Origin: Barthelona sp. PCE
Lineage: Eukaryota; Metamonada: BaSk clade
Length of the DNA stretch: 64,000 bases
Assembly (NCBI GenBank): GCA_040285745.1
Contig: JAUFOR010000005.1
Span: 434,001 to 498,000, forward strand
Direction: 5' to 3'
Part shown: positions 18,809 to 28,476 of the stretch, piece after piece
Layout of the letters: each line of letters opens with the position of its first letter
How positions within the stretch are numbered: the first letter of the stretch is position 1
The notes under the pieces: generated by a model
What the model was told of the DNA's origin: nothing
What the model saw: the letters and a program-made list of their open reading frames with translations, nothing else
The model's database searches: none
Translations under genes and position numbers: made by a program

Positions 18809-19651
18809 CTATAACTGCCCCAAAAGAGAATGCAATCTTGCTTCTAATTGATCAAAACGTTGATTATTACTTTCTTTAAGTTCTTCAATTGCATTATCGA
18901 TAGCTAAATTTTCTTCTGTAACGCGTTTCGTGAACCCTTCGGCGTCATGGTCAGATATCATAGTAGCACGTTCACAGATCATTGTATATTGATCCAATAA
19001 ATCTTCTACAGTCTTTGATTTTCTGAATTTCCTAACAAAAGGATCAGCAAAAACATATTCTTCTTCACCTGAATATAATTTAACCTTTAAAACATAATTA
19101 TTATAACAAGTAATATCTTCTATTTCACTAATAAAATTGATAGTAGAAAAAATTTGTGTGCTGAATTCAAAGAATAAAAAAGAGAAAGACTCTTGAGAAA
19201 GTAGGTATGCAATCTTATAGTGTAAGTCATATCGACTCTTAATTATTGTATCTTTAAACAAGAACGAATATTCTTGTTTAAAGTTACCTTCCTCATCAGT
19301 GTTAAAAGAAAAGCAAATGACAGTGTTCACATAAGAAGTGCTTGTGATGTCTTCAAGCCTAGCCAACTCAATTACATATGAATTTGTTGAACTACCTCCA
19401 TCCCTAATAACTACACGATTTTCTCGGTTACCAAATTCATCCTGTGGTACTTCTATCTTCACTACGTTGGCGGGATGCTCAACGTGGTATACAAAAAGAT
19501 ATTTAGAGCAAAGAAAAGCATAGTATTCACGATCTGCATAATCATAAACTAGGTAAGTTTGCCCTTCGTAATGTAGTTCTCCTTCCACAATATTAATGAA
19601 CGGAGAAAACTGTGCTGTCCATGGTTCAGAATATTTTGAAGAAAGTATCAT
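18809..19651 (-). CDS. Protein of unknown function with C-terminal coiled coil
   Basis: 280 residues from ATG at 19651. The first 200 residues are beta-rich with many aromatic residues, similar in style to the gene at 16254. The last 65 residues form a likely helix and coiled coil (NAIEELKESNNQRFDQLEAR with hydrophobic residues every three to four positions). No signal peptide or membrane segment. Function unknown; possibly a homo-oligomer through the coiled coil. Confidence 0.72.
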   Translation of the reverse strand: MILSSKYSEPWTAQFSPFINIVEGELHYEGQTYLVYDYADREYYAFLCSKYLFVYHVEHPANVVKIEVPQDEFGNRENRVVIRDGGSSTNSYVIELARLEDITSTSYVNTVICFSFNTDEEGNFKQEYSFLFKDTIIKSRYDLHYKIAYLLSQESFSFLFFEFSTQIFSTINFISEIEDITCYNNYVLKVKLYSGEEEYVFADPFVRKFRKSKTVEDLLDQYTMICERATMISDHDAEGFTKRVTEENLAIDNAIEELKESNNQRFDQLEARLHSLLGQL

Positions 19652-19791
19652 AGTTTTGGAAAAGGAGTTTTTTTATATAGCAGTTTTTTTGTGTATTTAC
19701 TCTAGTGTGTAGGAGGAATTTGCTGTGCTATTTGGAATAATGTAATGTTGAACCATATTTGATGATTTAAGAGTAAAGATTTATTTCTTTT

Positions 19792-21312
19792 CTAACCAAA
19801 GTTGCAATCTAACGGTGTCCATTGTAGTTCAATGAAGAACTCTCCAGAATTTGACGGGGGGCACTCTAAAATAACTTCAAATTGGTTAAACTTTGTTACA
19901 CTACAAGCCATATGACTATTAACCAATAAATCGATTTTGTTTCCCACCTTGAAGATAAAATCACCACCCTTTGATGTGAACTTGATCATTGAATGTCCTT
20001 TACGGACATCAGTTACCATAGATGTAATATTACCACTAGCAGCGTGAGCATGTGGTCTAAAAAGCACATCTGACTTGCACTGCTGGAAGGAATACTTTCC
20101 TTGCACATCATCGATGTACCACAGACCCTCATAAGCACCGAGATATCCGCTTGCAGTTGTCGGGTCATTCAGACTCTTATATGACCAGTATGCTGTACTC
20201 ACTAACATAGCATCAGCGCCATTCATGACCCTCTCCATGTCTCTGAGGGAGGCGGGATCGTCCCATACAGCACCGAATTCTGTTAAAAACTGACCACTAC
20301 CTAATTTCTTAATATCATTTTGATGAATAGAAAAAGCTTCTAACTCTTGTAGAGCACACTTCGCATCATTGATTGGGATACCCTTATCATTGATGGCTAC
20401 AGTACAATAAACATGAAAAGAATAAGCGATACGATCCCAAGGTAAATCATCGACTAAGAAACCACTAGGAAGGATATCTGCAGCCACAGGTTCAAGGAAA
20501 AGAATGGCGTCAGGGTCGATCCTGTAAACTGCTCGAGCAACCTTTTTGTACAAAGGCATTAGATTTTCATGATCGGCAGCGCCTGGTTTGAGTAAATGTG
20601 GTTTGTTAAAGATATCACCAATGAATGGTTCGTTGATGATCTCATAACCCAGCGTATAATCACAATTCCTAAGGTGTTTAACGACAGCTGTCCACATATT
20701 AACAAAATGTTCTTGTATGTTATTAATATTATCATATAAAGCTTGCCAAAGCTCAGATTGTGCGAAAGACATATAGTAGTCCCCAAACATATGCTTTAAA
20801 CATATTTCTTTAGGAATTAAACCATCATCATTTCTTTCAAAACGTGGAAATCTTGGTTCAGGAAATGACGTAACATTGACATTAACAAAAGGTGCCAGCC
20901 ATTTGCAGCCCTCTCCACACATCTGATCAGTTAGGAGATCTTGATGTAAATCGATAATGGAATATATTCCGTAATTTCCTGCTAGGTCAACAATGTTCTT
21001 GATGTTATCCAGATATTTGTAATCAATGTGACCCGGGGATGGCTCTACACCTGACCAAATTATGCCAAGACGAATGACAGTGATACCCTGTTGTTGCATA
21101 AACAGAAAATCGTGTTCGTTTAGGGACATGGATGCGCTCCACTGCTTAGTTTTGTAGTCAGGATAGTATGGGGGGTTCTTTTGGACTACATTGACGCCTC
21201 TAAAGACAATGTCCCTATTTAAGTGATCGTAGAAACGACCATTTCGCATAGTAATCCGTTTAGAAGTTGCTAAAATAAGAAGAAAAGCAATTATGCAAAA
21301 CAAAAGCTTCAT
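19792..21312 (-). CDS. Secreted glycoside hydrolase family 5, endoglycoceramidase-like
   Basis: 506 residues with a clear signal peptide (residues 1-17, LLFCIIAFLLILATS). The (beta/alpha)8 domain has the family landmarks: RGVNVVQK near 38, an HQD motif near 123, the acid/base Glu228 in NEP and the nucleophile Glu345 in LTEFGA. The order and the FRGVNVV start fit endoglycoceramidases, which release the sugar chain from glycosphingolipids; other beta-glucosidic substrates are possible. A C-terminal beta domain (about 420-506) follows. It is probably lysosomal or secreted and could act on host or bacterial glycolipids (inference). Confidence 0.88.
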   Translation of the reverse strand: MKLLFCIIAFLLILATSKRITMRNGRFYDHLNRDIVFRGVNVVQKNPPYYPDYKTKQWSASMSLNEHDFLFMQQQGITVIRLGIIWSGVEPSPGHIDYKYLDNIKNIVDLAGNYGIYSIIDLHQDLLTDQMCGEGCKWLAPFVNVNVTSFPEPRFPRFERNDDGLIPKEICLKHMFGDYYMSFAQSELWQALYDNINNIQEHFVNMWTAVVKHLRNCDYTLGYEIINEPFIGDIFNKPHLLKPGAADHENLMPLYKKVARAVYRIDPDAILFLEPVAADILPSGFLVDDLPWDRIAYSFHVYCTVAINDKGIPINDAKCALQELEAFSIHQNDIKKLGSGQFLTEFGAVWDDPASLRDMERVMNGADAMLVSTAYWSYKSLNDPTTASGYLGAYEGLWYIDDVQGKYSFQQCKSDVLFRPHAHAASGNITSMVTDVRKGHSMIKFTSKGGDFIFKVGNKIDLLVNSHMACSVTKFNQFEVILECPPSNSGEFFIELQWTPLDCNFG

Positions 21313-22220
21313 AAAACAAAAGGGTTAAGAGAAAAGGGAGAAACAATTATTTACACTCAATGATGACGTGGAATACTGCGAAAAGGAATTGTGTGGGGTG
21401 TACATGCATTGTAGTTGACATATAAACCTATCGAACAAGCAGAATGGCAAAATTTATTAGTTTTAAATTGCTATTGAGAACATAATATGTTGGCACTGAG
21501 CCGGAATTAAGATTAAAAATCATTATCAACTTCGAACGAGGTTCTAGATACAAAGAATGTCACTAGAGACGTAAATGACCAAGCGAAGAAGTCACTGGAG
21601 TCTAACCACAACAAGGATTCAGATTTTAATCGTGTAAAGCATACACCGTACACTTAAATCTTGAATACATTGTTGAAAAGGTATTAATTGATTAAGTTAC
21701 TTCTGGAAACGCATCCACTTTCACTGCTCTTTGTGGCACGGCAATTGGATGCCATAATGTGCGTTTAGCAGATGAAAGTTAGCGTATATGTTTATAACGG
21801 GAGTAACATTTTATTACTGTTTATGGCTTGATCCGCGAATAAAATACGTGCGATTAAGTACATGAGCTCAGCGGCCCCCGAATTATGTTGATGGTTTTTG
21901 ATGAAGGCTTCCAAAGAAAATGAGCCTATTTTATGAGTGAGCTTACAATTTTGGCTTTATATTTGGTAAGAAGAGAGAATGAGAGTGGATGTCTCCAGAT
22001 AGAATTAGAAAATGTATATTGCTAATGTTTTTGGAAAAAATGTCCACATGACACAGCATCCATTCATTCCACGTCGGTAAACATTAATAATCTAGAATAT
22101 ATGCGCTGGTGAGCAGGTTGATTTGATGAAATTGGCTTCTTCCAATATTTCCTCTTGTATTACGGTTTTTGAACCTTTTAAACTTCTTTTTTTGTCTCTT
22201 TTATTATCAACACACCCATT
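21313..22220. other. Gene-free stretch, 908 bases
   Basis: The longest gap in the window. No frame above about 60 codons with a credible start, no tRNA-like B box, no recognised snRNA or SRP RNA motif, and no internal tandem repeat seen. It should hold the divergent promoters of the glycosidase and the GRAM-like gene. Base composition is more mixed (GC-richer) than other gaps, which leaves room for an unrecognised RNA gene. Confidence 0.5.
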
Positions 22221-22892
22221 ATGTTGCCCCTTCAACCAGGTGAAGCCGAACTCGCTCGTGCCGACAATGTTACATTCGAAGTCGATCAATTCGGCGATGG
22301 CAAAGGTACAATTGTCATCAGCAATCTCAGAATATTCCTACAAGTGTCCTCAGGTAATATGAGCAACCTTGTCATTCCTTTCTGCAACATAAATCCAGAT
22401 TCTGCACGCTTTGATCAACCTCTTTTTGGTTCTAATGTTATCAAGGGTACCTTCCTAGCTGCCGGCAGCGGATCACATGAGTTTTCAGTCTTTTTTAAGG
22501 GAACTGGAGCCTCACGTGTTGCACGTGCATTTCTTCGTACAGTTAGACAAGCTCGTCAAACAATGCAACAGCCCCAGTACCAGCCCCAGCCAATGGTCAT
22601 GCCCCAACCTATGGTTACATCACAACCTGTTCCTATGACTGTTAATATGCCAGGAACTTTGGGCACTGGTTATGCTGTTCCTCAATCTAACGTTGTCTAT
22701 GTCCAGCAGCAAACTCAGCAACCCATGCCTCAGGTCGCCTATGCAACTGTTCCTGTTGCACCTCAAGCACCTCAAGCACCTCAAATGCAACCTCAAATGC
22801 AGCCTCAAATGCAACCTCAAATGCAAATGCAGACTCAGCAGCCCCTGTCTGCCGCTTATCCGAGCATTCCTGTGTACCAACCAGGATATTAA
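22221..22892 (+). CDS. GRAM-domain protein, WBP2-like, with Pro/Gln/Met-rich tail
   Basis: 223 residues. The N-terminal 110 residues fit a GRAM/PH-like domain (GEAELARADNVTFEV, then GTIVISNLRIFL and SFFKGTGASR-like end), as in WW-binding protein 2. The tail from about 115 is low complexity, rich in Pro, Gln, Met and Tyr, with several short proline motifs and a run of QMQP repeats. GRAM domains bind lipids or proteins at membranes; the tail could bind WW-type domains. The ATG follows an initiator-poor, T-rich leader; the stop is TAAA. Confidence 0.65.
   Translation: MLPLQPGEAELARADNVTFEVDQFGDGKGTIVISNLRIFLQVSSGNMSNLVIPFCNINPDSARFDQPLFGSNVIKGTFLAAGSGSHEFSVFFKGTGASRVARAFLRTVRQARQTMQQPQYQPQPMVMPQPMVTSQPVPMTVNMPGTLGTGYAVPQSNVVYVQQQTQQPMPQVAYATVPVAPQAPQAPQMQPQMQPQMQPQMQMQTQQPLSAAYPSIPVYQPGY
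22757..22832 (+). repeat. In-frame short tandem repeat (Gln-Ala-Pro then Gln-Met-Gln-Pro units)
   Basis: Three copies of a CAAGCACCT-type unit followed by about four copies of a 12-base CAAATGCAGCCT-type unit, keeping the reading frame of the GRAM-like gene. Confidence 0.8.
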
Positions 22893-23044
22893 ATTGATAA
22901 TAACTGGTTTTTATAGTAGTAGTTGGAGTTTTTCTAACGTGTAAATAAGTCTTTTTAAAGGGATTTGATTTCTAAGACATTGAAATACTGTAAAGAATAG
23001 TTTGTTATTGCAAATTTCACCTTATCTTCCAGACTGATGCAGAA

Positions 23045-26000
23045 ATGAGCCATTCATCATCAAGGTTTGGGAGCGCTGCGTCGTCTTCACGATTCGATAG
23101 CGCATCATCAAGCTCAGACGAAGAATCAGAAGTGTCAGAAGTATTTGATGCCAGTAAGTATTCAGAGAGCGAGATAATTCTTGCAACACACACAGGAGTG
23201 CATCCCGATAACCTGAAAACGGTAGAAAGTATCGATCTTTGTATGTTGCCAAGATTTTGTGATTTTTCAATGTTTAAACAGCTAATTTCAGTTGTTTTAA
23301 TCAATTCACCGTTTGTACCGTTCAATCCAATGCCAAATCTGAGGGAATTAACCATTATGGATACAACCCTTAATGATGTAACTTGTATAGGTGGTTGCAT
23401 AAACTTGCGTAAGCTTGTTATATGTGGCAATGGCGTCCGTGATCTCCGGCCCCTCAAGCGTCTTAAGCAATTGGAGTATTTGGACGTCTGTGACAATGAA
23501 ATAGATTCTATAGATGGTTTAGGATCATTGTCTTCGTTAACATTCTTAAATGTAGCTAATAATAACATCTCTGATGTCATGCCAATCACAACATGTGTTT
23601 CATTACGGGAGTTAAATCTCAGTGGTAATAATATCAATACTTTTAGTCACCTTTCGCGTTTATCAGTCTTACCATTACAATCATTGATATTGCAACATCC
23701 AATGTGGGGTCATAATGGAGTTTGTAAGTTAGCAAATTATCAGATATTTTGTCAATTATATCTTAATCAATTAAAATTTTTAGATACCAAACCAATTCAA
23801 GAGAATTTCCAATCTAATCAAATGTTTCAAAAGAAATTACTTTATTATAGTATGAAAATTGTATATTTTAATGTTAAACAATTAAATTTAGAATCAGTTA
23901 AAAAGAAATTGTTTAATTATTTCGATAATTTATTTAATTCCATTTATAATCGTTATTTATTTAATTTCCATTCAATTTTCTTTAAATTACTTCCATTTTT
24001 AAATTTTGAAGCTAATGATAAAGAATTTGAATTACTTTTAGTGAAGTTTTTAAACAATGAAAAGTGTTTAGATTTTTTTCATTTTATAAGCAATAATCTT
24101 TCAGTATCTAATCTTTTAGTTGGTTTTGATCAAGATGATGTGGACGAGACCAAGAATTTAGCTCATAAAATGGTCGATTTATGTACTTTATATGATGCTC
24201 AAACTTTGTTGAATCGTAAAATTGATGTTTTTGCTCATATGATCATCAATGAACTTAAAAGAAGAGTATTATTAGAGTTACATTCAGGCGGGAATCTAAA
24301 ATTCAGTGTTGATGATCGTCATGTTGTTGCTGCATTAGTAGATAACGTTGATTTTGGCCATTTAGTAACGCAAGGAATTTTAGGCATTCGAGCATTATTT
24401 CAGGAACATATCTATAACAAATTCCTAAAGAATTCATACCAGTTGTTCTATGATGAAAATGATACAGTGTCAAATGTTCGTACAATGTTTTTAAATACTG
24501 TAGATACAGAAATTGTTTTTTCAATCGCGGAAGGATCATTTAACCTCCCTGAAATTACTGTTGTTGAATCAATCACAGAATTACTTTTTAATATTGAACC
24601 TACTCAACATATTATTCCGGTTCTTGTTTGTCGTGTAGCAGTAACAGATTTAGAGTTAGGGGCTAAAACGCTAACAATTGAAGCTAATTCACAGCGTATA
24701 CTACCAGAGTACATTGTTTATATCGATGTAATACGTCAGATCAAGCGTAGTATGGATAGTGGATTTATGAAGATTTTATCAGAAACCACCTTGTTTAAAG
24801 AACTTCCACAGTTTCTTTTGGTCAAACCGTTCCTTGAGGAGCACGCTTTCAAACTGAACACAATGTTGAAAGGTGTTAGTTTCTCATCAAAGAGGGAGAA
24901 TAGAAACACTTATCTTCCAATTCAAAACGATACAAGTGTTCGAGTAATGGATTTAAGTTGTTTGGATGCAGATGTATTAGCGCGTCCTATAAATTTACTG
25001 AATTTTTCTTCGTTGAATTATTTATTTCTTAAATTCAATTATCTAAAAGAGACCCCTTCTTTTTTGAATACTTTAGCTCCAAGTCTGGTAGGTCTTGATC
25101 TGAGCAACAATTCTCTTACGGAGTGTAATCTGAAAAACGTTCAATTACCTAAATTGAAGTTCCTCAACGTAAGTAATAATCAGATCGGTGCTTTGGAATC
25201 CATAAAGGTAAGTCATCCAACAGTATTGAAGTTCCTTAACATCGTCAACAACCCGGTTTTGTCCCGCTTGAAGGATCATCTTGTGCTAAACATTGTGACG
25301 ATGCATTTTGCTAATCTTAAACTCTTTAACAATATTATTATCAACGGTAACCAAAGTGAGCAGAACAAGCTCATTGCAAACATCAACGAGACTAACGATA
25401 AGAACCTCCCCAAACCACATTATATCCATCAGATTAGTATGCTTGAGTACCAACAAAACCTGAATTTCACAAATTTTGAAAATTTCGATGTTTATGTTAA
25501 GAATGTCCATTTACCTCTTGTTTCATCTGTCAAGGCGACGACTGAGAACGGGTTCATGAGTATGCGTTCACGAAGTATCTTCCAATTAAGTATTACGAAG
25601 TCAGTTGACCCAAGCATCATGTCTCATGTAAGGTTACTTGATCTCAGTCATAACATCTTGACTTCACTGCATATTGATATTGATCAGATGCCAAACCTTG
25701 CAAACATTGACTTGAGCTATAATAACCTTAATACTCTTAGTTTTTCGAGAAATTCAAATGAAGTGTTGTTTTTGAACGTTTCTCATAACAGTTTCCGTGA
25801 CTGTAATTTCCTTGAATCATTGCCTTCACTCAAGCTGTTAGACATGACAGCTAACGATATGCGGGTGTTTAAACCTCCGATTATGCTGTGCTTGCAGGAA
25901 TTGTATCTGGCGTTCAACATGCTGAGTAACTTTAAGTGGCTTGAGTCAATTTGTGATACAGAGAGTAACAGTAAGCTTATCATTTTAGATGTCAGTAATA

Positions 26001-27031
26001 ACCCATTCCTCAACTTAGCAAACGAAAAGAAGGTTTATGACTGGATAATCTGGCGTTTGCCCCACTTGAGAGTTTTGAACGGGAGCTCCCTTTCACAGGA
26101 CGATCATAACAGAGTGGTGTCTCGATATGATGGTTTCTTATCACATTCACTGCTTCGGACTCGATCTAACGTTCCATTTAATGAAACTTCCAGTTTGAAT
26201 CTTTCCAATCTGAATTTGAGTGATTGCACCACATTATATAAGTGGAACGCTGACCCCAGTGAGTTGATTGTGGGCAGCGGATCGAAGTTCCCAAAGTTAC
26301 AGGTTCTTAATCTGAACAGAAACGTGCTTGATAACTTGGACTTTTTGAAAGAAAACAGTTTTAATAGTTTGGTTGAGCTGAGCGTTAGCCACAATGTTTT
26401 AACCAGCGACACGTTAGGGAGGATAGATGAGAACGGTGAGAAGAGAGGGCTATTTGCAGTTCCTCGACTTGACTGTTTACGAATCACAACAAATAGACTT
26501 TCCTCGCTAGATAATCTTGATTTAGCTTTCTATTTACCCCATTTACGAACTCTGAACCTCGCACATAACCGTGTCAATAAGCTGAAGTTTATCAGCGGGT
26601 TCAAAAAACTGAGAGAACTCAGCTTGGACCAAAATTCTATTCGAGATATTCCACGTGATACTTTTGAGAATGTTCCTTTACGAGAGTTACGTATTTCAGG
26701 AAACCCTATCCAGAGCCTTTCTTTCCTTCAGAATTGTTCAGTATTGCGCGTTTTTATAGCAAAGGACACAAATATCGAAAGTTTTGAAGAATTGCATCAT
26801 ATGAGGTATTGCCCTTTGAAAAAAGGTCAGTTCATGGGTTCCCCAGTCTCCAGACGTTCACTGTACGAGGCTGTTGTACTTTCTAATGCACCCAATTTAC
26901 GTATTTTGGATGATCATGAGATAACTGCAGAGGATCACACAAATGCACAAGAAGCCATAAGCCTTGTCAGTTTGGCGCCTGTGCGTGTAAGTTCTCTTTC
27001 TTTAGATATTGGAATTCATCGCAGATATTAG
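23045..27031 (+). CDS. LRRC9: LRRC9 orthologue, leucine-rich repeat protein
   Basis: 1328 residues (human LRRC9 is 1453). N-terminal leucine-rich repeats (about 60-215) of SDS22 type run into a segment with LNLSGNNINTF, then VCKLANYQIF and KKLLYYSMKI, which matches the human LNLSGNQICSF, VCLLCNYSTH and KKIMYYNMRI order. A helical, non-repeat insert (about 220-630) contains ILPEYIVYIDVI, matching LVLPEYVVEFEYI. A second long repeat block fills 640-1300. LRRC9 occurs in organisms with motile cilia, and a ciliary role is expected. The N-terminus is Ser-rich. The insert is encoded by unusually AT-rich DNA (about 23.7-24.3 kb). Confidence 0.85.
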   Translation: MSHSSSRFGSAASSSRFDSASSSSDEESEVSEVFDASKYSESEIILATHTGVHPDNLKTVESIDLCMLPRFCDFSMFKQLISVVLINSPFVPFNPMPNLRELTIMDTTLNDVTCIGGCINLRKLVICGNGVRDLRPLKRLKQLEYLDVCDNEIDSIDGLGSLSSLTFLNVANNNISDVMPITTCVSLRELNLSGNNINTFSHLSRLSVLPLQSLILQHPMWGHNGVCKLANYQIFCQLYLNQLKFLDTKPIQENFQSNQMFQKKLLYYSMKIVYFNVKQLNLESVKKKLFNYFDNLFNSIYNRYLFNFHSIFFKLLPFLNFEANDKEFELLLVKFLNNEKCLDFFHFISNNLSVSNLLVGFDQDDVDETKNLAHKMVDLCTLYDAQTLLNRKIDVFAHMIINELKRRVLLELHSGGNLKFSVDDRHVVAALVDNVDFGHLVTQGILGIRALFQEHIYNKFLKNSYQLFYDENDTVSNVRTMFLNTVDTEIVFSIAEGSFNLPEITVVESITELLFNIEPTQHIIPVLVCRVAVTDLELGAKTLTIEANSQRILPEYIVYIDVIRQIKRSMDSGFMKILSETTLFKELPQFLLVKPFLEEHAFKLNTMLKGVSFSSKRENRNTYLPIQNDTSVRVMDLSCLDADVLARPINLLNFSSLNYLFLKFNYLKETPSFLNTLAPSLVGLDLSNNSLTECNLKNVQLPKLKFLNVSNNQIGALESIKVSHPTVLKFLNIVNNPVLSRLKDHLVLNIVTMHFANLKLFNNIIINGNQSEQNKLIANINETNDKNLPKPHYIHQISMLEYQQNLNFTNFENFDVYVKNVHLPLVSSVKATTENGFMSMRSRSIFQLSITKSVDPSIMSHVRLLDLSHNILTSLHIDIDQMPNLANIDLSYNNLNTLSFSRNSNEVLFLNVSHNSFRDCNFLESLPSLKLLDMTANDMRVFKPPIMLCLQELYLAFNMLSNFKWLESICDTESNSKLIILDVSNNPFLNLANEKKVYDWIIWRLPHLRVLNGSSLSQDDHNRVVSRYDGFLSHSLLRTRSNVPFNETSSLNLSNLNLSDCTTLYKWNADPSELIVGSGSKFPKLQVLNLNRNVLDNLDFLKENSFNSLVELSVSHNVLTSDTLGRIDENGEKRGLFAVPRLDCLRITTNRLSSLDNLDLAFYLPHLRTLNLAHNRVNKLKFISGFKKLRELSLDQNSIRDIPRDTFENVPLRELRISGNPIQSLSFLQNCSVLRVFIAKDTNIESFEELHHMRYCPLKKGQFMGSPVSRRSLYEAVVLSNAPNLRILDDHEITAEDHTNAQEAISLVSLAPVRVSSLSLDIGIHRRY

Positions 27032-27089
27032 TAAACCGCTTTTTGGTTTTTCTTCTTTTTCTTATTATTTATTGATTAATTATGGGTAT

Positions 27090-27953
27090 ATGAATCATTC
27101 GAAGTTGTTACTTATTACATTAATTGGGTTGTTGTTGGTATTTTCCATCGTTCCGTTCATATCAGGTTGGTTTGTCAGCATTGTACGCTTTCTATCATTT
27201 TTTAGGCTACAATACAGAGAGGAAATGTTTATTCCAATTGCAGACAAGATCAGTGAACCTAAATTATTGTTCAATTCTTCCATAGTTAATGTTTTTGGGG
27301 TTTATAGCAAAGGAAACTTTGTTTATGATGCAGAAACGGTAAGTCCCAGCGATTGTAACGGTTTAATGGTTGAAACCGTTACATTTGGAAAACAGAAACC
27401 AGAATATGGTGATTTTCACATTTTTTCAAAATGTATTTTCATTGATCGATCTGATTTTGACTTTAAAGCAGAGGTAAAGCACGCCAGGGATCTCATAGGG
27501 GTACGACATTTATTCCCAAATAGTGGAAAATTCAATTTTGTTATTGAAGTATGTGAAGCTTCAATTTATGATAAAAAAGTCTTTTCTTCTGATGACATAC
27601 ATATATATTTTACAAAAACACCCCTAGAACGACCATTTGAGAGACTTTCACAAACCAAAGTAGCTGTATGTTCATTTTATAACAGTATGCAAAAAGTATC
27701 AGTAATTAAAAGGTATAGAAATATTCAAAATTGGGACTGTGTGTCTTCTCTCATAAGACTCAGTGCCCTAAGCGCACCTTTAGAGATAAGTAATGAAGTT
27801 GTTAGTGTTAGTAGTGAATTTCTGGATGTAGACTGTTTTGATAGTGTTGAGACTACGTTAGAAGACAAAATAACGCTGTATGGGACGTTTTTGATACCAA
27901 TTTTGATATTATTAATAGGGATGGGATATGAAAAATTTGTGAAACCAAATTAA
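27090..27953 (+). CDS. Two-pass membrane protein of unknown function
   Basis: 287 residues from ATG at 27090; the longer frame starts at a TTG inside the LRRC9 gene. A membrane segment near the N-terminus (about 5-30, rich in Leu/Ile) and one at the C-terminus (about 260-280, FLIPILILLIGMGY) enclose a 230-residue domain with four or more cysteines, probably in the ER lumen or outside. The layout is reminiscent of TMEM231-type proteins, but no motif confirms it. The stop is TAAA, 32 bases from the convergent EFCAB10-like gene. Confidence 0.68.
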   Translation: MNHSKLLLITLIGLLLVFSIVPFISGWFVSIVRFLSFFRLQYREEMFIPIADKISEPKLLFNSSIVNVFGVYSKGNFVYDAETVSPSDCNGLMVETVTFGKQKPEYGDFHIFSKCIFIDRSDFDFKAEVKHARDLIGVRHLFPNSGKFNFVIEVCEASIYDKKVFSSDDIHIYFTKTPLERPFERLSQTKVAVCSFYNSMQKVSVIKRYRNIQNWDCVSSLIRLSALSAPLEISNEVVSVSSEFLDVDCFDSVETTLEDKITLYGTFLIPILILLIGMGYEKFVKPN

Positions 27954-27985
27954 AACGAATATTTTACATTTTTTACACTTATAAT

Positions 27986-28405
27986 TTAAACTAGAATGTT
28001 TTTAATCTGTTGAGAAAGCTTGGCTTTAATAAAAGTAATGAATTCTTCTTTGGTAATACCGTCAGCATATTCATCAATTTCTTCCTTAACTTCAGGTGAA
28101 ATGCCAAAATCTTCAATGATATTGACAAGACTGGAGTGCGGCAAGCGCTCACTGTGTAAAAGATTAGCAGCATTAAAGTACACTTCGAGATTCTCCTCAC
28201 TAAACATGCTGGTGTAGTCCCCTTGCTCCCTCTTAAGAATGAGTTCGTTCAGCTTGTCGACAAGGAACTGTCTAGGATTCTCTGGCTGCTCCAAAATTAA
28301 AGATTGGAAGCAAATTTGCATAAGAGCATCTACTTGATGCTTTTCTACGTAATTGTGTGCCTTTTCCAGCGTCCTAGGGTCAATTAAATTGTCTTTCTTA
28401 GACAT
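27986..28405 (-). CDS. EFCAB10-like protein (RIIa dock domain plus EF-hand-like region)
   Basis: 139 residues from ATG at 28405 (MSKKDN); the open frame continues upstream but without conservation and into the next promoter. Residues 13-55 match the RIIa dimerisation/docking fold (NYVEKHQVDAL, then LILEQPENPRQFLVDKL), and 70-130 fit a degenerate EF-hand pair (MFSEENLEVYF, GITKEEFITFI), the order and size of EFCAB10. The calcium ligands are largely missing. RIIa-type domains bind A-kinase anchor helices, often in radial spokes and other flagellar parts, so a flagellar scaffold role is likely. Confidence 0.7.
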   Translation of the reverse strand: MSKKDNLIDPRTLEKAHNYVEKHQVDALMQICFQSLILEQPENPRQFLVDKLNELILKREQGDYTSMFSEENLEVYFNAANLLHSERLPHSSLVNIIEDFGISPEVKEEIDEYADGITKEEFITFIKAKLSQQIKNILV

Positions 28406-28476
28406 TTTTTGTATGTATTGGTGGATATAAACGTTAACGCCTTTATTCCTTTTTTCTGTTTGTTTTTTGGTTTTTA

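Noticed and set aside
21350-21510. ATGATGA and CTGA that could be snoRNA C and D boxes
   Set aside because: Short motifs expected by chance, spacing too long and no terminal stem seen.
27090-27953. Assignment of the two-pass protein to TMEM231
   Set aside because: Only the layout agrees; no shared motif could be shown.
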